Of a DNA stretch of 64,000 bases, positions 34,832 to 54,767 are shown piece after piece (the first letter of the stretch is position 1; every line of letters starts with the position of its first letter). Below the pieces are notes generated by a model. It had not been told where the DNA came from. It worked only from the letters and a program-made list of their open reading frames with translations, and did not search any database. Source of the stretch: Trema orientale (lineage: Eukaryota > Streptophyta > Magnoliopsida > Rosales > Cannabaceae); contig JXTC01000007.1 of NCBI GenBank assembly GCA_002914845.1, positions 391,436 to 455,435 on the forward strand. The letters are read 5' to 3'. Position numbers and translations under genes: made by a program.

Positions 34832-37800
34832 ATGGGGAATCGTGGGCAGAAGCGTGCTGAAACAGTTGAAAACTTGCCCGCCGATAAGCGGGCGTGCAAC
34901 TCTCTGGAGTTTAGACCGAGTTCATCAAACTCATCGGTTCAAACACATCTGAATTCTACTAATTCGACAGCTGAAACCAATGATCATGATATGGATACTT
35001 CATCATCTGCCTCGGCCTCTAGTCGGTCAGAGGGAGAACCCGAAAAGGATTCAGCATATGGGTCTTGTGATTCTGATGATGCAGAGCAAAGACACTCTGA
35101 TCTACGAGACTATCAGAGGAGGAGATCCTCTGGTGATCATGGCAAATTTAAGAGGATCTTAGCCACTCTGGGTGAAGAAACAGAGGATTCTGGGCAGTTA
35201 GCTGTGCTTACTGAGCTATGTGAAGTATTATCATTCTGTACAGAGAATTCGCTCTCAAGCATGACATCGGACTCCTTGTCTCCTCATCTTGTAAAGCTTG
35301 CAAGACATGAGACTAACCCGGATATAATGCTATTGGCTATAAGGGCTATAACTTATCTATGTGATGTTTATCCTCGATCATCAGCTTTCCTTGTCCGACA
35401 TGATGCAGTTCCTGCTCTTTGCCAAAGATTAATGGCTATTGAATACTTGGATGTAGCAGAGCAGGTAAAGTGGGCGTTTCACCTTAGTTTTGTACAAGGA
35501 AAGCATGCTATTTTGTGTGGTGTTAAATTGTTAATACCTTGCTTATGTACATGTAGTGTCTGCAAGCATTGGAGAAAATATCGCGGGAGCAACCACTTGC
35601 ATGTTTGCAGGCTGGTGCAATAATGGCTGTCCTGAACTTTATCGATTTCTTCTCAACAAGCATACAGGTAACATAATAGGTAACATAATGGCTATTCTAA
35701 AATGTGTCTGTGAGCTTTGAAAATTTTGATTATGCAGTGCTCGAATTCATTTGTACCCTGTCTTTTTGGAGGCGTGAGGAATTTCTTTAAATCCTTTGTT
35801 TTTTCTGCATCAGAGAGTTGCTCTTTCCACCGTGATGAATGTATGTAAGAAACTTCCTTCTGAATGTCCCTCTCCTTTCATGGAGGCTGTTCCAATATTA
35901 TGCAATCTTCTTCAGTATGAAGATAAACAGGTAATTGAATTGTTCAGGATTACAGTGCAAACTTTTCTTGTTTTGAGATCTTTATTGACCTCGTACGTCT
36001 GGTTTAATTCTCAGCTTGTGGAAAATGTAGCTATCTGCTTGATTAGAATTGCTGAGAGAGTTAGTCAGTCTTCTGAGATGCTGGATGAACTTTGTAAGCA
36101 TGGGTTAATTCAGCAAACTACTCATCTTATAAAGTCAAATAGCCGAACTACTCTGTCACTACCAGTTTATAATGTAGGTACTTTTTGTTACTCATGTCGT
36201 TAGGGATTGGTTTTATGTCATTTGGATTACTCACTTTAAGTGATGGTCTGAATATTCTGTTTTGGATTGCAGGGGTTGCTAGGGGTACTGGTCAAGCTTT
36301 GTTCTGGTTCAACTCTAGCCTTCAGGACTCTGTTTGAGCTAAATATAAGCGGCATATTGAAGGATATATTGTCTAATTATGACCTCTCACATGGAGTTTC
36401 TCCTCCTCATATAGTTGATGGGCAAGGAAATCAGGTTCACATCTTAACCTGTTGGTCATGCTTTGCCCTCAGTGGTGATGACCGTTGTGTTTATTTTCAA
36501 TTTCATTATCTGGAGAATGAAAAGTGTGTTTTGCCTTCCACTACTTTGTATGGAAAAACATGCAAGATATTAATCTAGTTATTTATTTTTCTTTCTTTGA
36601 GGAGATGATATTGGTATCTCGTCTGTTCAATATGATTTGCACTGAGAGTATGACTACAATGAATTCAGCTTAGAGTTCGTTCTTGTACTAGGTTGGGCTT
36701 TGAATTCATCGATGTTATGCTGCTACTCTTTGATTAGTTTTTCTTTTCACTTATAGATTTTTAGTTCTTTTAGTAATTATAATAAAAGTGGTTTATAATA
36801 ATTAAGGAAGGAGTGATGGTATGAAAATTCCAACGCTTCTTACTGCAGGTATATGAAGTGCTAAAGTTACTTGATGAGCTTCTTCCTACTTCAACTGGTC
36901 AAGATGCACCAGAGTTGTTCAATAAGGATTCTTTTCTGAAAAATCAACCTGAACTTCTTCAAAAGTTTGGGGTGGATGTTCTTCCTTTGTTGATCCAGGT
37001 TCGTATCTGATAGATTATGGTTGAATTCTGATTTTTACCACCGTATACTGATAAGGCTTGACTCCTTGTATAGGTGGTTAATTCTGGTGCAAATTTATAT
37101 ATTTGCTATGGCTGCCTTTCTGTTATCAACAAGTTGATTCAATTGAGCACAGCTGACATGCTTGTTGAATTGCTTAAGAATGCTAACTTTTCAAGGTGAT
37201 TCTGTTATTTCTAAACTAGCATACATGAATAACATTTCATTACTGCTTACAGCTTCTCTTTTTATAACATTTCATTACTGCTTACAGCTTCTCTTTTTAT
37301 CTGGCAGTTTCTTGGCTGGTGTATTTACTAGAAAGGATCCCCATGTTTTGATATTGGCGCTGCAGATAGCTGAATTGATCCTCCAAAAGCTTTCTAATCT
37401 TTTCTTGAACTCTTTTGTAAAAGAAGGTGTATTTTTTGCCATTGATGCTCTGTTAACACCAGAAAAGTGTCCAGTATTAAACCCAGAGAAATCTTCGCAA
37501 TTGATGGTCCCCGTGGTTTGTGGGACACAATTCTCATTTGATATGAGTCAAAAGTCAGCGTCCAGGGAGGTCCTTACGTGCTTATGTTACACTTTTGCTT
37601 CTGGTCGTTCAGTTCCAGTGTCCGAAAGAAATAGCTGCAAGCTTGGAAAAGATTCTGTTTACAATCTCGCTAAGCATATAAGAACCACTTACTTCTCATC
37701 AGAATTATTTGACTCTGACAAAACATTGACCGATGTTCTTCAGTCGCTCAGAACTTTTTCTGCAGTATTAAGTGACATGTCAAACGTCTCCATGAAAAGT

Positions 37801-40800
37801 GAAGGTTTTGATCAGTATGAAGAGAAATTCTTTGGTATATTGCGTCAACTGATCACAGAGCTTAATGGAAAGGAGCCCATCTCCACGTTTGAGTTTATTG
37901 AAAGTGGAATTGTCAAATCATTGGTTAATTACCTGTCGGATGGTCAGCATTTGAGAAAACAAAGGGAATGCTGTGCTAATCACAGTAATGTTGATGCCAT
38001 AGAGAACAGATTTGAAGTGTTCGCAAAATTATTCGTACTTTCATTAGACACGCTGTCTCAGGACTTGCCCATATTGGCATTAGTACGAAAATTACAAAAT
38101 GGACTATCTTCTTTGGAAACTTTTCCTGTTATTTTGAGTAATACCAAGATGAGGAATTCATTTGCTGCTGTTCCCAGTGGACGTTGTACAATGTATCCTT
38201 CATTTAGAGTTAAGTTTGTGAGAGGGGAAGGAGAGACATGCCTTAATGAGTATGCTGAAGATTATGTGACTGTTGATCCCTTCTCTTCAGTGGATGCCAT
38301 TGAAGGATTTCTGTGGCCTAAAGTCAAGAGTGAAGCACTGAAGCACATTACCAAACCACTGATGCAAGATTTGGGCCAAGTAGAAAAACTTCCACTTCAA
38401 CCACCAGCAGCTGCAAGTTCTAGCCCAGATGGAAGTCTAGATGACAGGGGATTTGATAGCATGTTGACGGATTTGCCGGAGATGCAGGTACCATTCTTGT
38501 ATTTGTTTAAGTTTTCAAGAAATAATTCAACAATGGCCTTCTTTTCTTCGTCTGACTGTATGCTAGTTTTATTCTATCTTTTCTTTCTTTCTTTCCTTTA
38601 TTAATTTTCCTTCTCTTGCAGGGGCCCTGAGTGGGGTTTGGGGTGAAGGGTTGGTTGGGTGGGGTGTTTCTCATTTTCGTTTGAGTTAATGTTGGTTGCA
38701 TATCTTTAATCTCAGTTACATATTTTGCAGGAGGTTCAGGCTGATTTGTCACAGTCTGCTGCACCTGAGCAAGCAGTCAATTCAGGAGAGATAACTCCTG
38801 GAGCAATGTCTCAGGAATTTGTAGATGAAGAATTTCAATTATCTTCAGAGGCAGATACTAACATGAAAAGGGACTCTTCTGCATCTTGTAGCAGCAGTGA
38901 AGCTGCTTCGCCAAAATTGTTGTTTTATCTTGAAGGGGAACAGCTAGAGCGGGACTTGACATTATACCAGGCAATAATGCGAAAACAAATCAAAGAACAT
39001 GAAACTGTTGCCAGCACAAGATTGTGGAGTCAAGTGTACACCTTAACATATAAAAAGTCTGTAAATCAACCGGAAAATCTTAAAGAATGCTCTTGTTCCG
39101 TTCAAAAGTCTGGTATATCTGATAAAATTGGGAAACATTTGCTCCGAACTTCATTTTTCTCCAGCATGTTTGCTTCTGATCTTGCTTCTGACTTGGAGAA
39201 ATCAAGTCCTACTTATGATATATTATATCTGCTGAAATGCTTGGAAAGGATGAACAGGTTTATATGTCATCTTATATCTCATGGAAGAGTGGGTGCTTTT
39301 GCTGAAGGAACCCTTGACGACTTGGATAATTTAAAGATAGCTGTACCTTCAGTGCCACAGAATGAGTTTGTAAGTAGTAAGCTGACAGAAAAACTGGAAC
39401 AGCAGATGCGGGACTCTATGGCAGTGTCCATTGGTGGTTTGCCTTCTTGGTGCAATCAGATAATGGCTTCATGTCCCTTTTTATTTAGTTTTGATGCAAG
39501 ATGTAAATACTTTCGGTTGGGAGCATTTGGTCAGTTGCCACTATCTCACGGTGATTCCAGTGAGAGGCGACTAAGTTCTAATGGCTTGCCTCGTAAGAAA
39601 TTTTTAGTTTCCCGTGACAATATTCTGGAAGCTGCTAAGCAAATGATGGAACTGCATGCCCGCCATAAGGGTCTTCTTGAGGTGGTATTTAATGAAGAAG
39701 TTGGTACCGGTATTGGTCCAACATTGGAATTCTTTACCCTGGTTAGTCATGAATTTCAGAAGACTGGACTGGGCATGTGGAGGGGTGATCATGGATCTTC
39801 CACCTCTAGTACTAGCTTGCAGCCTGAGAGTGGAGAGTTTGTGATTTGTCCTTTTGGTCTATTTCCTCGCCCATGGTCATCTTCTAGTGATGCATCTGAC
39901 GGGATTCAGTTTAGTGAAGTAATCAAAAAGTTTGTCCTCTTAGGGCAAATTGTAGCAAAGGCCCTTCAAAATGGAAGAGTTCTGGATCTGCACTTCTCAA
40001 AAGCCTTTTATAAACTTATTCTTGGGCAGGTAGTCAACTATTTTTTTTTACTATTTAATGTGCTTGCATTGCATGTGAGCTTTACTCTACTTTCTATGCT
40101 TGCATTTTATTATTCTGGCTTTTTGAAGTTTATGTTTATTTTGTTTGTTTATTATTCTCTAGGAACTTGGTATGTTTGACATGCTGTCATTTGAACCGGA
40201 GCTTGGTAGGACGTTGCTAGAGTTCAAGGCACTTGCAGATAGAAAACTCTTTCTGGAATCTACAGGTGGAGAAATTTCCTCATTTAAATTTGATTCATGC
40301 TTCCGGAATACAAGAATTGAGGATCTTTGCCTCGATTTTACACTTCCTGGGTATCCTGATTTTCTTCTTGCTTCTGGACCTGATCACGAAATTGTAAGCT
40401 TTCATCTGTTATGATCTTGTTCATTTTTTTAATGTCGTTAATTTTGCTAAACTGATACCTTCACTTTGTCCATGTTTTCTTAGGTAACTATGAGAAGCCT
40501 GGAGGACTATGTTTCACTTATTGTAGATTCAACTATAAGTGCTGGAATATCGAGACAAGTGGAAGCATTTAAATCTGGATTTAATCAGGTATTAGCATCG
40601 TGCACTTTCTTTACCGGCATAGAGTGGATTGTAAAATCATTTGATTCATTGCAGTATATGAAACTGAGTGTGGAATAAGCATGTGAGAGTTTTTTTTTTT
40701 CCGTTTAATTTATATTTTCTTTTATAGAAAAATCTATTACCACATCTTTCTTCACCGCATTCTAATAACTCTAAACTTTAGTTTCCCGTGAACAGAAAAT

Positions 40801-41938
40801 AATTGCTTTGTTCATGATAAATACAAAGAAGTATATGGAAGAGAATCTTAGAGGGACATGGAGGAGAATCGGCCATACTTATTTAAGGGATAGGATCAAT
40901 GGAATTAAACCATTGAGATAGAGATTTTAGTCTATCTTTTTTCTCTTGTTGCTTTTACTTCTGTTGCCTTTAAAGTACAATATTAAGACACTAGTATTCC
41001 TGCACAAATGTAGGGCTCTAAATTACATGGTCTCTCTTCCCTCCCCCTTTCCAGTTAGATATCAAGTGATTTTTGTTATCTTTGATTCTTCAGGTTTTCC
41101 CTATTGAGCAACTTCAGATCTTTACTGAAGAGGAATTGGAACGCTTATTGTGTGGAGAAAATGATTCTTGGGCTGTATGTTATTACTCACTTTAGTTGAT
41201 CAAATTGCACCAAAGGATATAGATTGACCTCACTAAGTTTGTCTTCTTTTATCATTTATATACTTTTTTGATAGGTTGATGAGCTCGTTGATCATGTCAA
41301 GTTTGATCATGGATACACTGCTAGCAGTCCTCCTGTGGTTAATGTTAGTATTGTTGCGCCTTTTGTTTTTGTTTTTGGTTTATTTATTTATTTTTATTTT
41401 TCATTTATTTAATTAATTGTATTTCTGTCTGTTTAACTTACATGGTTTCAAATTCTCAAAATTTCAGTTGCTGGAAATCATACAAGAGTTTGACAAGAAA
41501 CAGCGAAGAGCGTTCTTGCAATTTGTGACTGGGTCACCTCGCCTACCTCCAGGAGGTCTGGCATCTCTTAATCCGAAGTTGACTATTGTTCGAAAGGTTA
41601 GTACTTTTAGTATTTATCATCCATTCCATTCCGTGTTTTGGTCATCATTTAATCTTCTCATCATCTGTTGGGTGTTTTCTGCAGCATTCTAGCAGCTGGG
41701 TAGACACAGACCTCCCGAGCGTGATGACTTGTGCCAACTACCTTAAACTGCCGCCTTACTCCTCAAAAGTGACAATTTTGTGCCTTTATACCCTGTTCTA
41801 ATTCAAACTCCTCATAGAGAAACATAGAACAGATTTGTTTAACTCATAATGTTTCTTTTCTGTTTTGTTCAGGAGAGGATGAAAGAGAAGCTCTTGTATG
41901 CGATAACCGAAGGGCAAGGATCATTCCACCTCTCGTAG
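34832..41938 (+). CDS. UPL4: HECT-type E3 ubiquitin ligase UPL4, 1565 aa
   Basis: Transfers ubiquitin to substrates through a HECT thioester cysteine. Exons: 34832-35464, 35557-35667, 35814-35930, 36015-36173, 36273-36434, 36849-36998, 37074-37195, 37308-38487, 38731-40029, 40163-40393, 40484-40588, 41094-41174, 41275-41343, 41468-41596, 41685-41768, 41873-41938. Every phase agrees. The start [10 protein letters not shown] with [10 protein letters not shown] resembles UPL4 rather than the longer UPL3. An armadillo-like helical region occupies about 110-600, and the HECT domain forms the last 370 residues or so. It contains [19 protein letters not shown] and the catalytic Cys at about residue 1532 in [18 protein letters not shown]. 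The C-terminus GQGSFHLS is typical. Intron 7 holds a 35-bp tandem duplication just before the exon 8 acceptor. A decayed fragment resembling the 3' end of this gene lies at 55553-55740. Confidence 0.94.
37230..37299 (+). repeat. Tandem 35-bp duplication in UPL4 intron 7
   Basis: Copies at 37230-37264 and 37265-37299 are identical (TAACATTTCATTACTGC then TTACAGCTTCTCTTTTTA). Each contains a CTTACAG that could act as a decoy acceptor a few tens of bases before the real CTGGCAG ending at 37307. Confidence 0.95.
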
Positions 41939-43170
41939 GCAAATTTGTGTGGCTTAGAACTGTGAATTTGTAAGTACTAGTGTAGGTGCTGATTACGGGC
42001 GGTGTAGATAAAAATGGTGGCCGGTGATGACTGAGGAGGGAGCTGACTTGCCTTGGAACAAGAGGAGGCTCTTTTCTTCACTGACTATAACTGGTTGGAA
42101 TTGGTTAATAGCAAGTCAATGTAGATAAGTTTGATTTAGTTTTATAGGGTAAGTTGGTATAGATGGTTTGCAGTCTCAGGATTTGGTTTACAAAGCTGTA
42201 CAGGATCTTTCATCGTAACATCAAAAGAAGTTTCAGAAGTAAAATTTGCTCTTTATATTTTGCTATTAATTTGGCAAATGGCTTGTTAGTTTATACACTT
42301 CCAGGGAATGATAATTTATCAAAATGTCCTTGTACATATATTATATATTTTTCCAAACATTTATGTTACATGTGAAAAGATGGATATGTTGTGATTATAA
42401 TAAAGAGAATAGGGCAACTAATGTCGTTTTGATGATTAAACGTCCTCATAAGAAGAAATTTCAATTGCCATTTCATTTATATGAAATTACATATCCAAAG
42501 AGAGATTATGTCCCAATATTGTGTCCTACTCCGATCAAACACATTCGACCATTGGTTGCGTGTAAAATCAGGAAAATGGAAACTAAAAACTAAAAAGCCA
42601 CTTCGTAGTATTGTTCTCTATGGTGTAATGTGTGCGACACAAACTCTGTCATCATTTACTATCACAAATTCTGTTATCAATAACAATGGAGTAAGCTGTT
42701 TTATTTATTTTACATGAGTGATATTACGTCCCTATAACAAAATTGCAATTCTGAATTAGCAAATAAAATCAAGCACGCAAAAAGTGAAAAAAAAAAAGAG
42801 AAAAAAAAAAAAAGAAGAACTTGCTTATGTGAAGCATATATTTTAAAATATTACAGAATCCTTGTCAAGATGATGGATTTAAAAAAAGGAAGGAAGAAAA
42901 AAAAGAGAGAGAAAAATTAGAAAAAGAGGAGCCAAAAACCATCAAGGTTATAACCTTCCAGTTATAACTAAATAAACTGTGACGATATAGTAATAGTGGA
43001 GTAGAGTAACCAATAAGATGGTGACAAGTGACAAACAAGAGGACAGCATATACTCGACGTAGTACGTCTCACTTCCACTCACTAATTTCACTTCCCATTA
43101 TCTTCTTCTTCTTCTTCTTCTTCAAAGCTAAGTAGCTAAAGCTCTCTCAGTCCCAATAGATGGACCAGTC
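41939..43170. other. UPL4 3' UTR and HCF152 upstream region
   Basis: The UPL4 3' UTR extends to about 42360 (a region resembling it recurs at 55620-55735). The rest is spacer with A-rich runs at 42789-42816 and 42884-42925. A (CTT)n run at about 43101-43122 lies in the probable HCF152 leader. No other gene is seen. Confidence 0.5.
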
Positions 43171-45486
43171 ATGAACGCCAAGCCACCACCTCCATCACCC
43201 TTAACCCCACCATCACCATCATCGTCACGCTCCTCCTCTTCGTCTTTAACCTCAAACCCATTTCCATTAGCCCACTGGGCTTCTCCCCCAACCTTCTCTT
43301 CCGCCATAACCACCTCCTCCACCACCACCACCACCACTTCCTCCTCCTCCTCATCCTCCAACCATATTCGTCATTTTCGTGTTCACGTCACCGCCGGCCA
43401 AGCTAAGCCCTCGGACCTCTTTCTCGCCTCATCCTCGTCCTCCTCCGCCGCCGCCGAACCGGCTGCGTCCCGAGACCAAAGACTTCTATTGCTTCTCCGC
43501 CAGAGGAAGACAGAGGAGGCCTGGGTCGCCTACACTGAATGCCCCCATCTCCCGAGCTCCACGTGTCTCAGCCGGTTGGTCGCGCAGTTGTCGTACCAGA
43601 ACTCGAATGCCGGCCTCACGCGCGCCCAATCCATCATCACGCGCCTCCGCCGGGAGCGCCAGCTCCACCGTCTCGACGCCAATTCTCTCGGGCTACTCGC
43701 GGTGGCGGCTGCCAAGGCTGGCCACACCCGTTACGCCACCTCGCTTGTCAAGTCCATGCTGCGGTCTGGCTATCTCCCCCATGTTAAGTCCTGGAGCGCG
43801 GTCGTCAGCCGTCTAGCCAATTCCGGTGATGATGGGCCTGTCGAAGCGCTGAAGCTCTTCCGCTCGGTGACTCGCCGTGTTCGCCAGTTCCCGGACCCCG
43901 AATTGGTTGACAACTCGAGGCCGGACACGGGTGCTTACAACGCTGCTCTGAACGCCTGTGCTAATCTGGGGGACACCAAGAAGTTCCTCCAACTGTTCGA
44001 TGAAATGTCCGAGTACCGTGCCGAGCCTGATGTGCTGACTTACAACGTTATGATTAAGCTTTGCGCCAGGGTTGGTAGGAAAGACCTCCTGGTTTTCGTA
44101 TTGGAGAGGATTCTTGAGAAGGAAATTCCCTTGTGTATGACAACATTGCAATCTCTTGTCGCGGCTTATGTTGGTTTTGATGAGTTGGAAACTGCGGAGA
44201 AGATGGTTCAAGCCATGAGGGAAGGAAGGAAAGACCTTTGCAAGATTTTAAGGGATTCGAAATTAGAACATTCGAGCAGAAATGGGCAGGAAGTGTTTGA
44301 GAAGTTGCTTCCGAATTCGGTGACAACAAGTGATTCTGAGCCACCATTGCTGCCAAAATTATTTGTTCCCAACACTAGAATGTATACAACGCTTATGAAA
44401 GGTTATATGAAGGTAGGCCGAGTTATGGACACGGTTCGGATGCTAGAGGCAATGAGGCACCAGGAGGACACCGCCAGCCATCCTGACCATGTGACATACA
44501 CTACTGTTGTCTCTGCGTTTGTGAATTCTGGGTCAATGGACCGTGCTCGTCAAGTGCTCGCTGAGATGGTGAGGATTAGTGTGCCTGCAAATCGGATCAC
44601 TTACAATATACTTCTCAAGGGTTATTGCAAGCAGTTGCAGATAGATAAGGCAAAGGAGCTGCTTGAGGATATGATTAAAGACGCAGGGATTGAGCCTGAC
44701 GTGGTTTCCTATAACATCTTAATTGATGGGTGTATTCTAGTTGATGACAGTGCCGGGGCTCTTGCATTCTTCAATGAAATGAGGTCGAAAGGAATCGCCC
44801 CAACCAAGATAAGCTACACAACTTTGATGAAAGCTTTTGCCTTGTCAGGTCAACCAAAGCTGGCTCACAAGGTGTTTGATGAAATGCTCAATGACCCTCG
44901 GGTGAAGGCAGATATTATTGCGTGGAATATGCTGGTTGAAGGGTATTGTCGACTTGGATTAGTTGAAGAAGCTAAGAAGATAATTGAGAGAATTAAAGAG
45001 AATGGTTTTTACCCTAATGTTGCCACATATGGAAGTCTAGCTAATGGGATTGCATTGGCTAGAAAACCAGGAGAGGCACTTCTGCTTTGGAATGAAGTGA
45101 AGGAAAGGTTTGATGCGAAGAATAATGGAGAAAATCCTGATCCTTCGTCTCCTCCGCCATTGAAACCAGACGAAGGGCTGTTGGATACACTGGCTGATAT
45201 CTGCGTTAGGGCTGCTTTCTTCAAGAAAGCTTTGGAAATTGTGGCTTGTATGGAAGAGAACGGTATACCTCCAAATAAGACCAAATACACCCGAATTTAT
45301 GTGGAGATGCATTCAAGGATGTTTACCAGTAAGCATGCCTCACAAGCCAGGCAAGATAGGAGGAGAGAAAGGAAGAGAGCTGCTGAGGCTTTCAAATTTT
45401 GGTTGGGTTTGCCTAATTCTTATTATGGGAGTGAATGGCGATTAGAACCTATAGACGGAAATGAGTATTCTTCTGACTCTGCGTAA
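43171..45486 (+). CDS. HCF152: Chloroplast PPR protein HCF152, 771 aa, single exon
   Basis: In Arabidopsis HCF152 binds the psbH-petB intergenic region of the chloroplast psbB operon and is needed for accumulation of the processed RNAs, hence for the cytochrome b6f complex. The frame is intronless. The N-terminus is rich in Ser, Pro and Thr, as expected of a transit peptide (about 1-65). Conserved blocks follow: LHRLDANSLGLLAVAAAKAG, RPDTGAYNAALNACANLGDT, EPDVLTYNVMIKLCARVGRK, PANRITYNILLKGYCKQLQ, EPDVVSYNILIDGCI and FYPNVATYGSLANGIA, that is, P-class PPR motifs from about 150 to 690. The C-terminal block AAEAFKFWLGLPNSYYGSEW is characteristic. The GC-rich first 500 bases contrast with the AT-rich surroundings. 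It is convergent with MCM8, the stops lying 841 bases apart. Confidence 0.96.
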   Translation: MNAKPPPPSPLTPPSPSSSRSSSSSLTSNPFPLAHWASPPTFSSAITTSSTTTTTTSSSSSSSNHIRHFRVHVTAGQAKPSDLFLASSSSSSAAAEPAASRDQRLLLLLRQRKTEEAWVAYTECPHLPSSTCLSRLVAQLSYQNSNAGLTRAQSIITRLRRERQLHRLDANSLGLLAVAAAKAGHTRYATSLVKSMLRSGYLPHVKSWSAVVSRLANSGDDGPVEALKLFRSVTRRVRQFPDPELVDNSRPDTGAYNAALNACANLGDTKKFLQLFDEMSEYRAEPDVLTYNVMIKLCARVGRKDLLVFVLERILEKEIPLCMTTLQSLVAAYVGFDELETAEKMVQAMREGRKDLCKILRDSKLEHSSRNGQEVFEKLLPNSVTTSDSEPPLLPKLFVPNTRMYTTLMKGYMKVGRVMDTVRMLEAMRHQEDTASHPDHVTYTTVVSAFVNSGSMDRARQVLAEMVRISVPANRITYNILLKGYCKQLQIDKAKELLEDMIKDAGIEPDVVSYNILIDGCILVDDSAGALAFFNEMRSKGIAPTKISYTTLMKAFALSGQPKLAHKVFDEMLNDPRVKADIIAWNMLVEGYCRLGLVEEAKKIIERIKENGFYPNVATYGSLANGIALARKPGEALLLWNEVKERFDAKNNGENPDPSSPPPLKPDEGLLDTLADICVRAAFFKKALEIVACMEENGIPPNKTKYTRIYVEMHSRMFTSKHASQARQDRRRERKRAAEAFKFWLGLPNSYYGSEWRLEPIDGNEYSSDSA

Positions 45487-46326
45487 TCAACGACCCTGCC
45501 TTTGTATACTACACTACAGGAAATAAAAATTCCTTGTATAGCATTGTTGAATATTAAGAAGAGGACACCTAAGTTATTGCATCTTTACAATAGTGGGATT
45601 TTTGTTCTTTAGATTAATATAACGCCTGTGATCATCTGATAATAAAATATTGATTCACGTTGAATATACCATCCAGTCTACATCATTTTACGTGTTTGGA
45701 TGACTTGGATACAGAACACAAGAAACTTGACTTCTTTTAATTGATAATGTACATGAGATACAGCAGAGTTATGTATTGTGGCAAAAGCCAATCAAGACGT
45801 TTTCTCCATCATCAGGTCTAGTCAGTGATGAATGTTATAAGCAATCACTAGATTCAAAAGTAAACTTTTTCAACAGAACCCTGCCACAAATATCTTGAAA
45901 GATCTCTTGCTTTCTGATGCTGTATTAGTTTTAGCCCCTCAACGTTGATGATTGGCTCCGTGAATAAGATGATGATAGTACCTGCGTGGAAATTTATATC
46001 AGAAGTTGCAAATCATAGAATTATAGATAATATTTATGAGTTCACCAGAAACGTGCAAATTTATCACTACAAAGTGATTGAACTGCATATTGCATATAAG
46101 CAGCCAAAAGGCATTCTGTCACTACAAAGTGATTGAACTGCATAATTTATATAAAGTAGTAAGGGGCACTTTACTGCCACATAAAGTAGAAGGATCTTTT
46201 TTTTTTATAGTTAAAAAATTATAATAATGTTCATGAGTTCACCAGAAACGTGCAATTTTGTTATCTTAACTATTGTCTAAATGGTAGGCAAATGGTTCGC
46301 CTGCACTGAAGTCTCGGTTTGCTAGT
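45487..46326. other. Spacer between the convergent HCF152 and MCM8 genes
   Basis: This holds both 3' UTRs. ACTACAAAGTGATTGAACTGCATA occurs in two near copies at about 46066 and 46120, and GAGTTCACCAGAAACGTGCAA occurs at 46038 and 46235, so small local duplications are present. No gene is seen. Confidence 0.5.
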
Positions 46327-53421
<7,095 letters not shown>

Positions 53422-53654
53422 CTCCTCCGTCGCCGACGATCAATCTCTGCGACTGTACTTTCCGATTTTGAAAACCCGGTAGCGAATTTTGGCGGGAAAA
53501 AGAAGAAATAGAGACGAAATGTGGGGTTTTGGCGGAGCACTAAGCAATCCTATACACCCCAGCCTATATGATGTCGTTTTATGGATGGCAATTTTGCCCG
53601 TCAATCTATCTATCCGCGTGTACCAACCTTAGTAGACCGAATAATACTGACTAT
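53422..53654. other. MCM8 leader and upstream spacer
   Basis: The stretch immediately above the MCM8 ATG contains TTTGGCGGGAAAA-type sequence (about 53488-53500; complement TTTTCCCGCCAAA). This matches the TTTSSCGC consensus of E2F sites, common in plant replication and repair genes. It also includes a second TTTTGGCGG at about 53526. The assignment as E2F sites is an inference from motif and position. Confidence 0.4.
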
Positions 53655-54325
53655 TCAAATTAGGAATGTAAATTTTAGTGCACCGGCTCGGACGAAGTGA
53701 ACTTTCATCGTTATAAATAGTTTGTCGAAGATTTTTCGTTAAATATTTAGCATGGCGAGACGGATTTGAGATTGAGCGCCCACACCGATCTAGCCTCGAT
53801 TATATATAAATTAATTTTTATTTTTTTATAATAATAATTAAATTAGATTTTTTTAAAAAAAAATAAAAATATAATAATATGTAGTCATATACTAATATTG
53901 TTTGAGTTATTTAGGATTGTATAAGTTTTATAAATGAATGATATGCTATATGATTTTAGTATTAAATATTTTATATTTCACAATTTTAACATGTTAAAGC
54001 TTTAATTATTTGAATATGTCTTTTAGTTATTTAAATTTAAAATTAGAATTTTCAATGAAGTTAACTTTAATATTAATTTTTTTCGATGTATTTATACTTT
54101 TAAAAGATTTGGACTAACGTAGGATTGTTTGATTAATTCAAGATAATAATTCCAAACGGAACCCCGATTTACCAATGGGAAAACCGATTCTGGATGAGAA
54201 TTCTCTGAAATTGTCCCGCACCAAATTAAATAATAAATGATACGAGAATTGTATAGTAAAACAAAAACGGAACAAGGGATGGTAAACACGAAACCGGTCT
54301 CGCCTCGCTCCATTGACATCCTTAA
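53655..54325 (+). mobile_element. Dispersed short inverted-repeat element, copy 2
   Basis: Matches 26150-26860 in the same orientation, beginning near TAGTGCACCGGCTCGGAC and ending CATTGACATCC. It is more AT-rich and more decayed at CpG positions than copy 1, as expected for methylated DNA mutating C to T. It carries no coding capacity. Confidence 0.65.
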
Positions 54326-54767
54326 TTCGAATAAACGAGACAGATATAAGTACTAAGTGAAAAACCCGATCCGGTACAAGACGGGTATAGAGGTACTTGC
54401 CTAGTGTACCCGACCTAATTAATTATATATATAAATAAAATATATATATTAAGTATACGTATAATTTATATAAAATATACATAAATAAATATGCGTATAT
54501 ATATATATAAATTAGGTTATATAATTGAAGTATTACTAATTTTAGCATATAATAATGTCATTATATTTTTTTTCTCTTTAAGTTTTTTAACTTTTCAAAC
54601 TATTCAAATAATATATATTTTTTTTTAACTTTTTACTACGTTTGGGTATCGTGGGTACTCGCTTACCCATGTAAGGAATACTCAAACCTGTCCCGCCAAC
54701 TTAAACAAGTAAATAGGGAGGGTACAGATTTAGTTTTTCTCCACAAATACGAGGCTGGATAGCTAGG
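54326..54767. other. AT-rich spacer with GGGTA-type repeat ends
   Basis: A segment from about 54358 (CCCGATCCGGTACAAGACGGG) to about 54735 (CCCATGTAAGG, then GGGAGGGTACAG) has GC-rich ends and a TATA-rich middle, again the style of a short non-autonomous element. The ends are too diverged to pair with confidence. Confidence 0.35.

Noticed and set aside
43128..43361. Acidic Glu/Val-rich frame on the minus strand
   Set aside because: Antisense of the Ser/Pro/Thr-rich transit peptide of HCF152.
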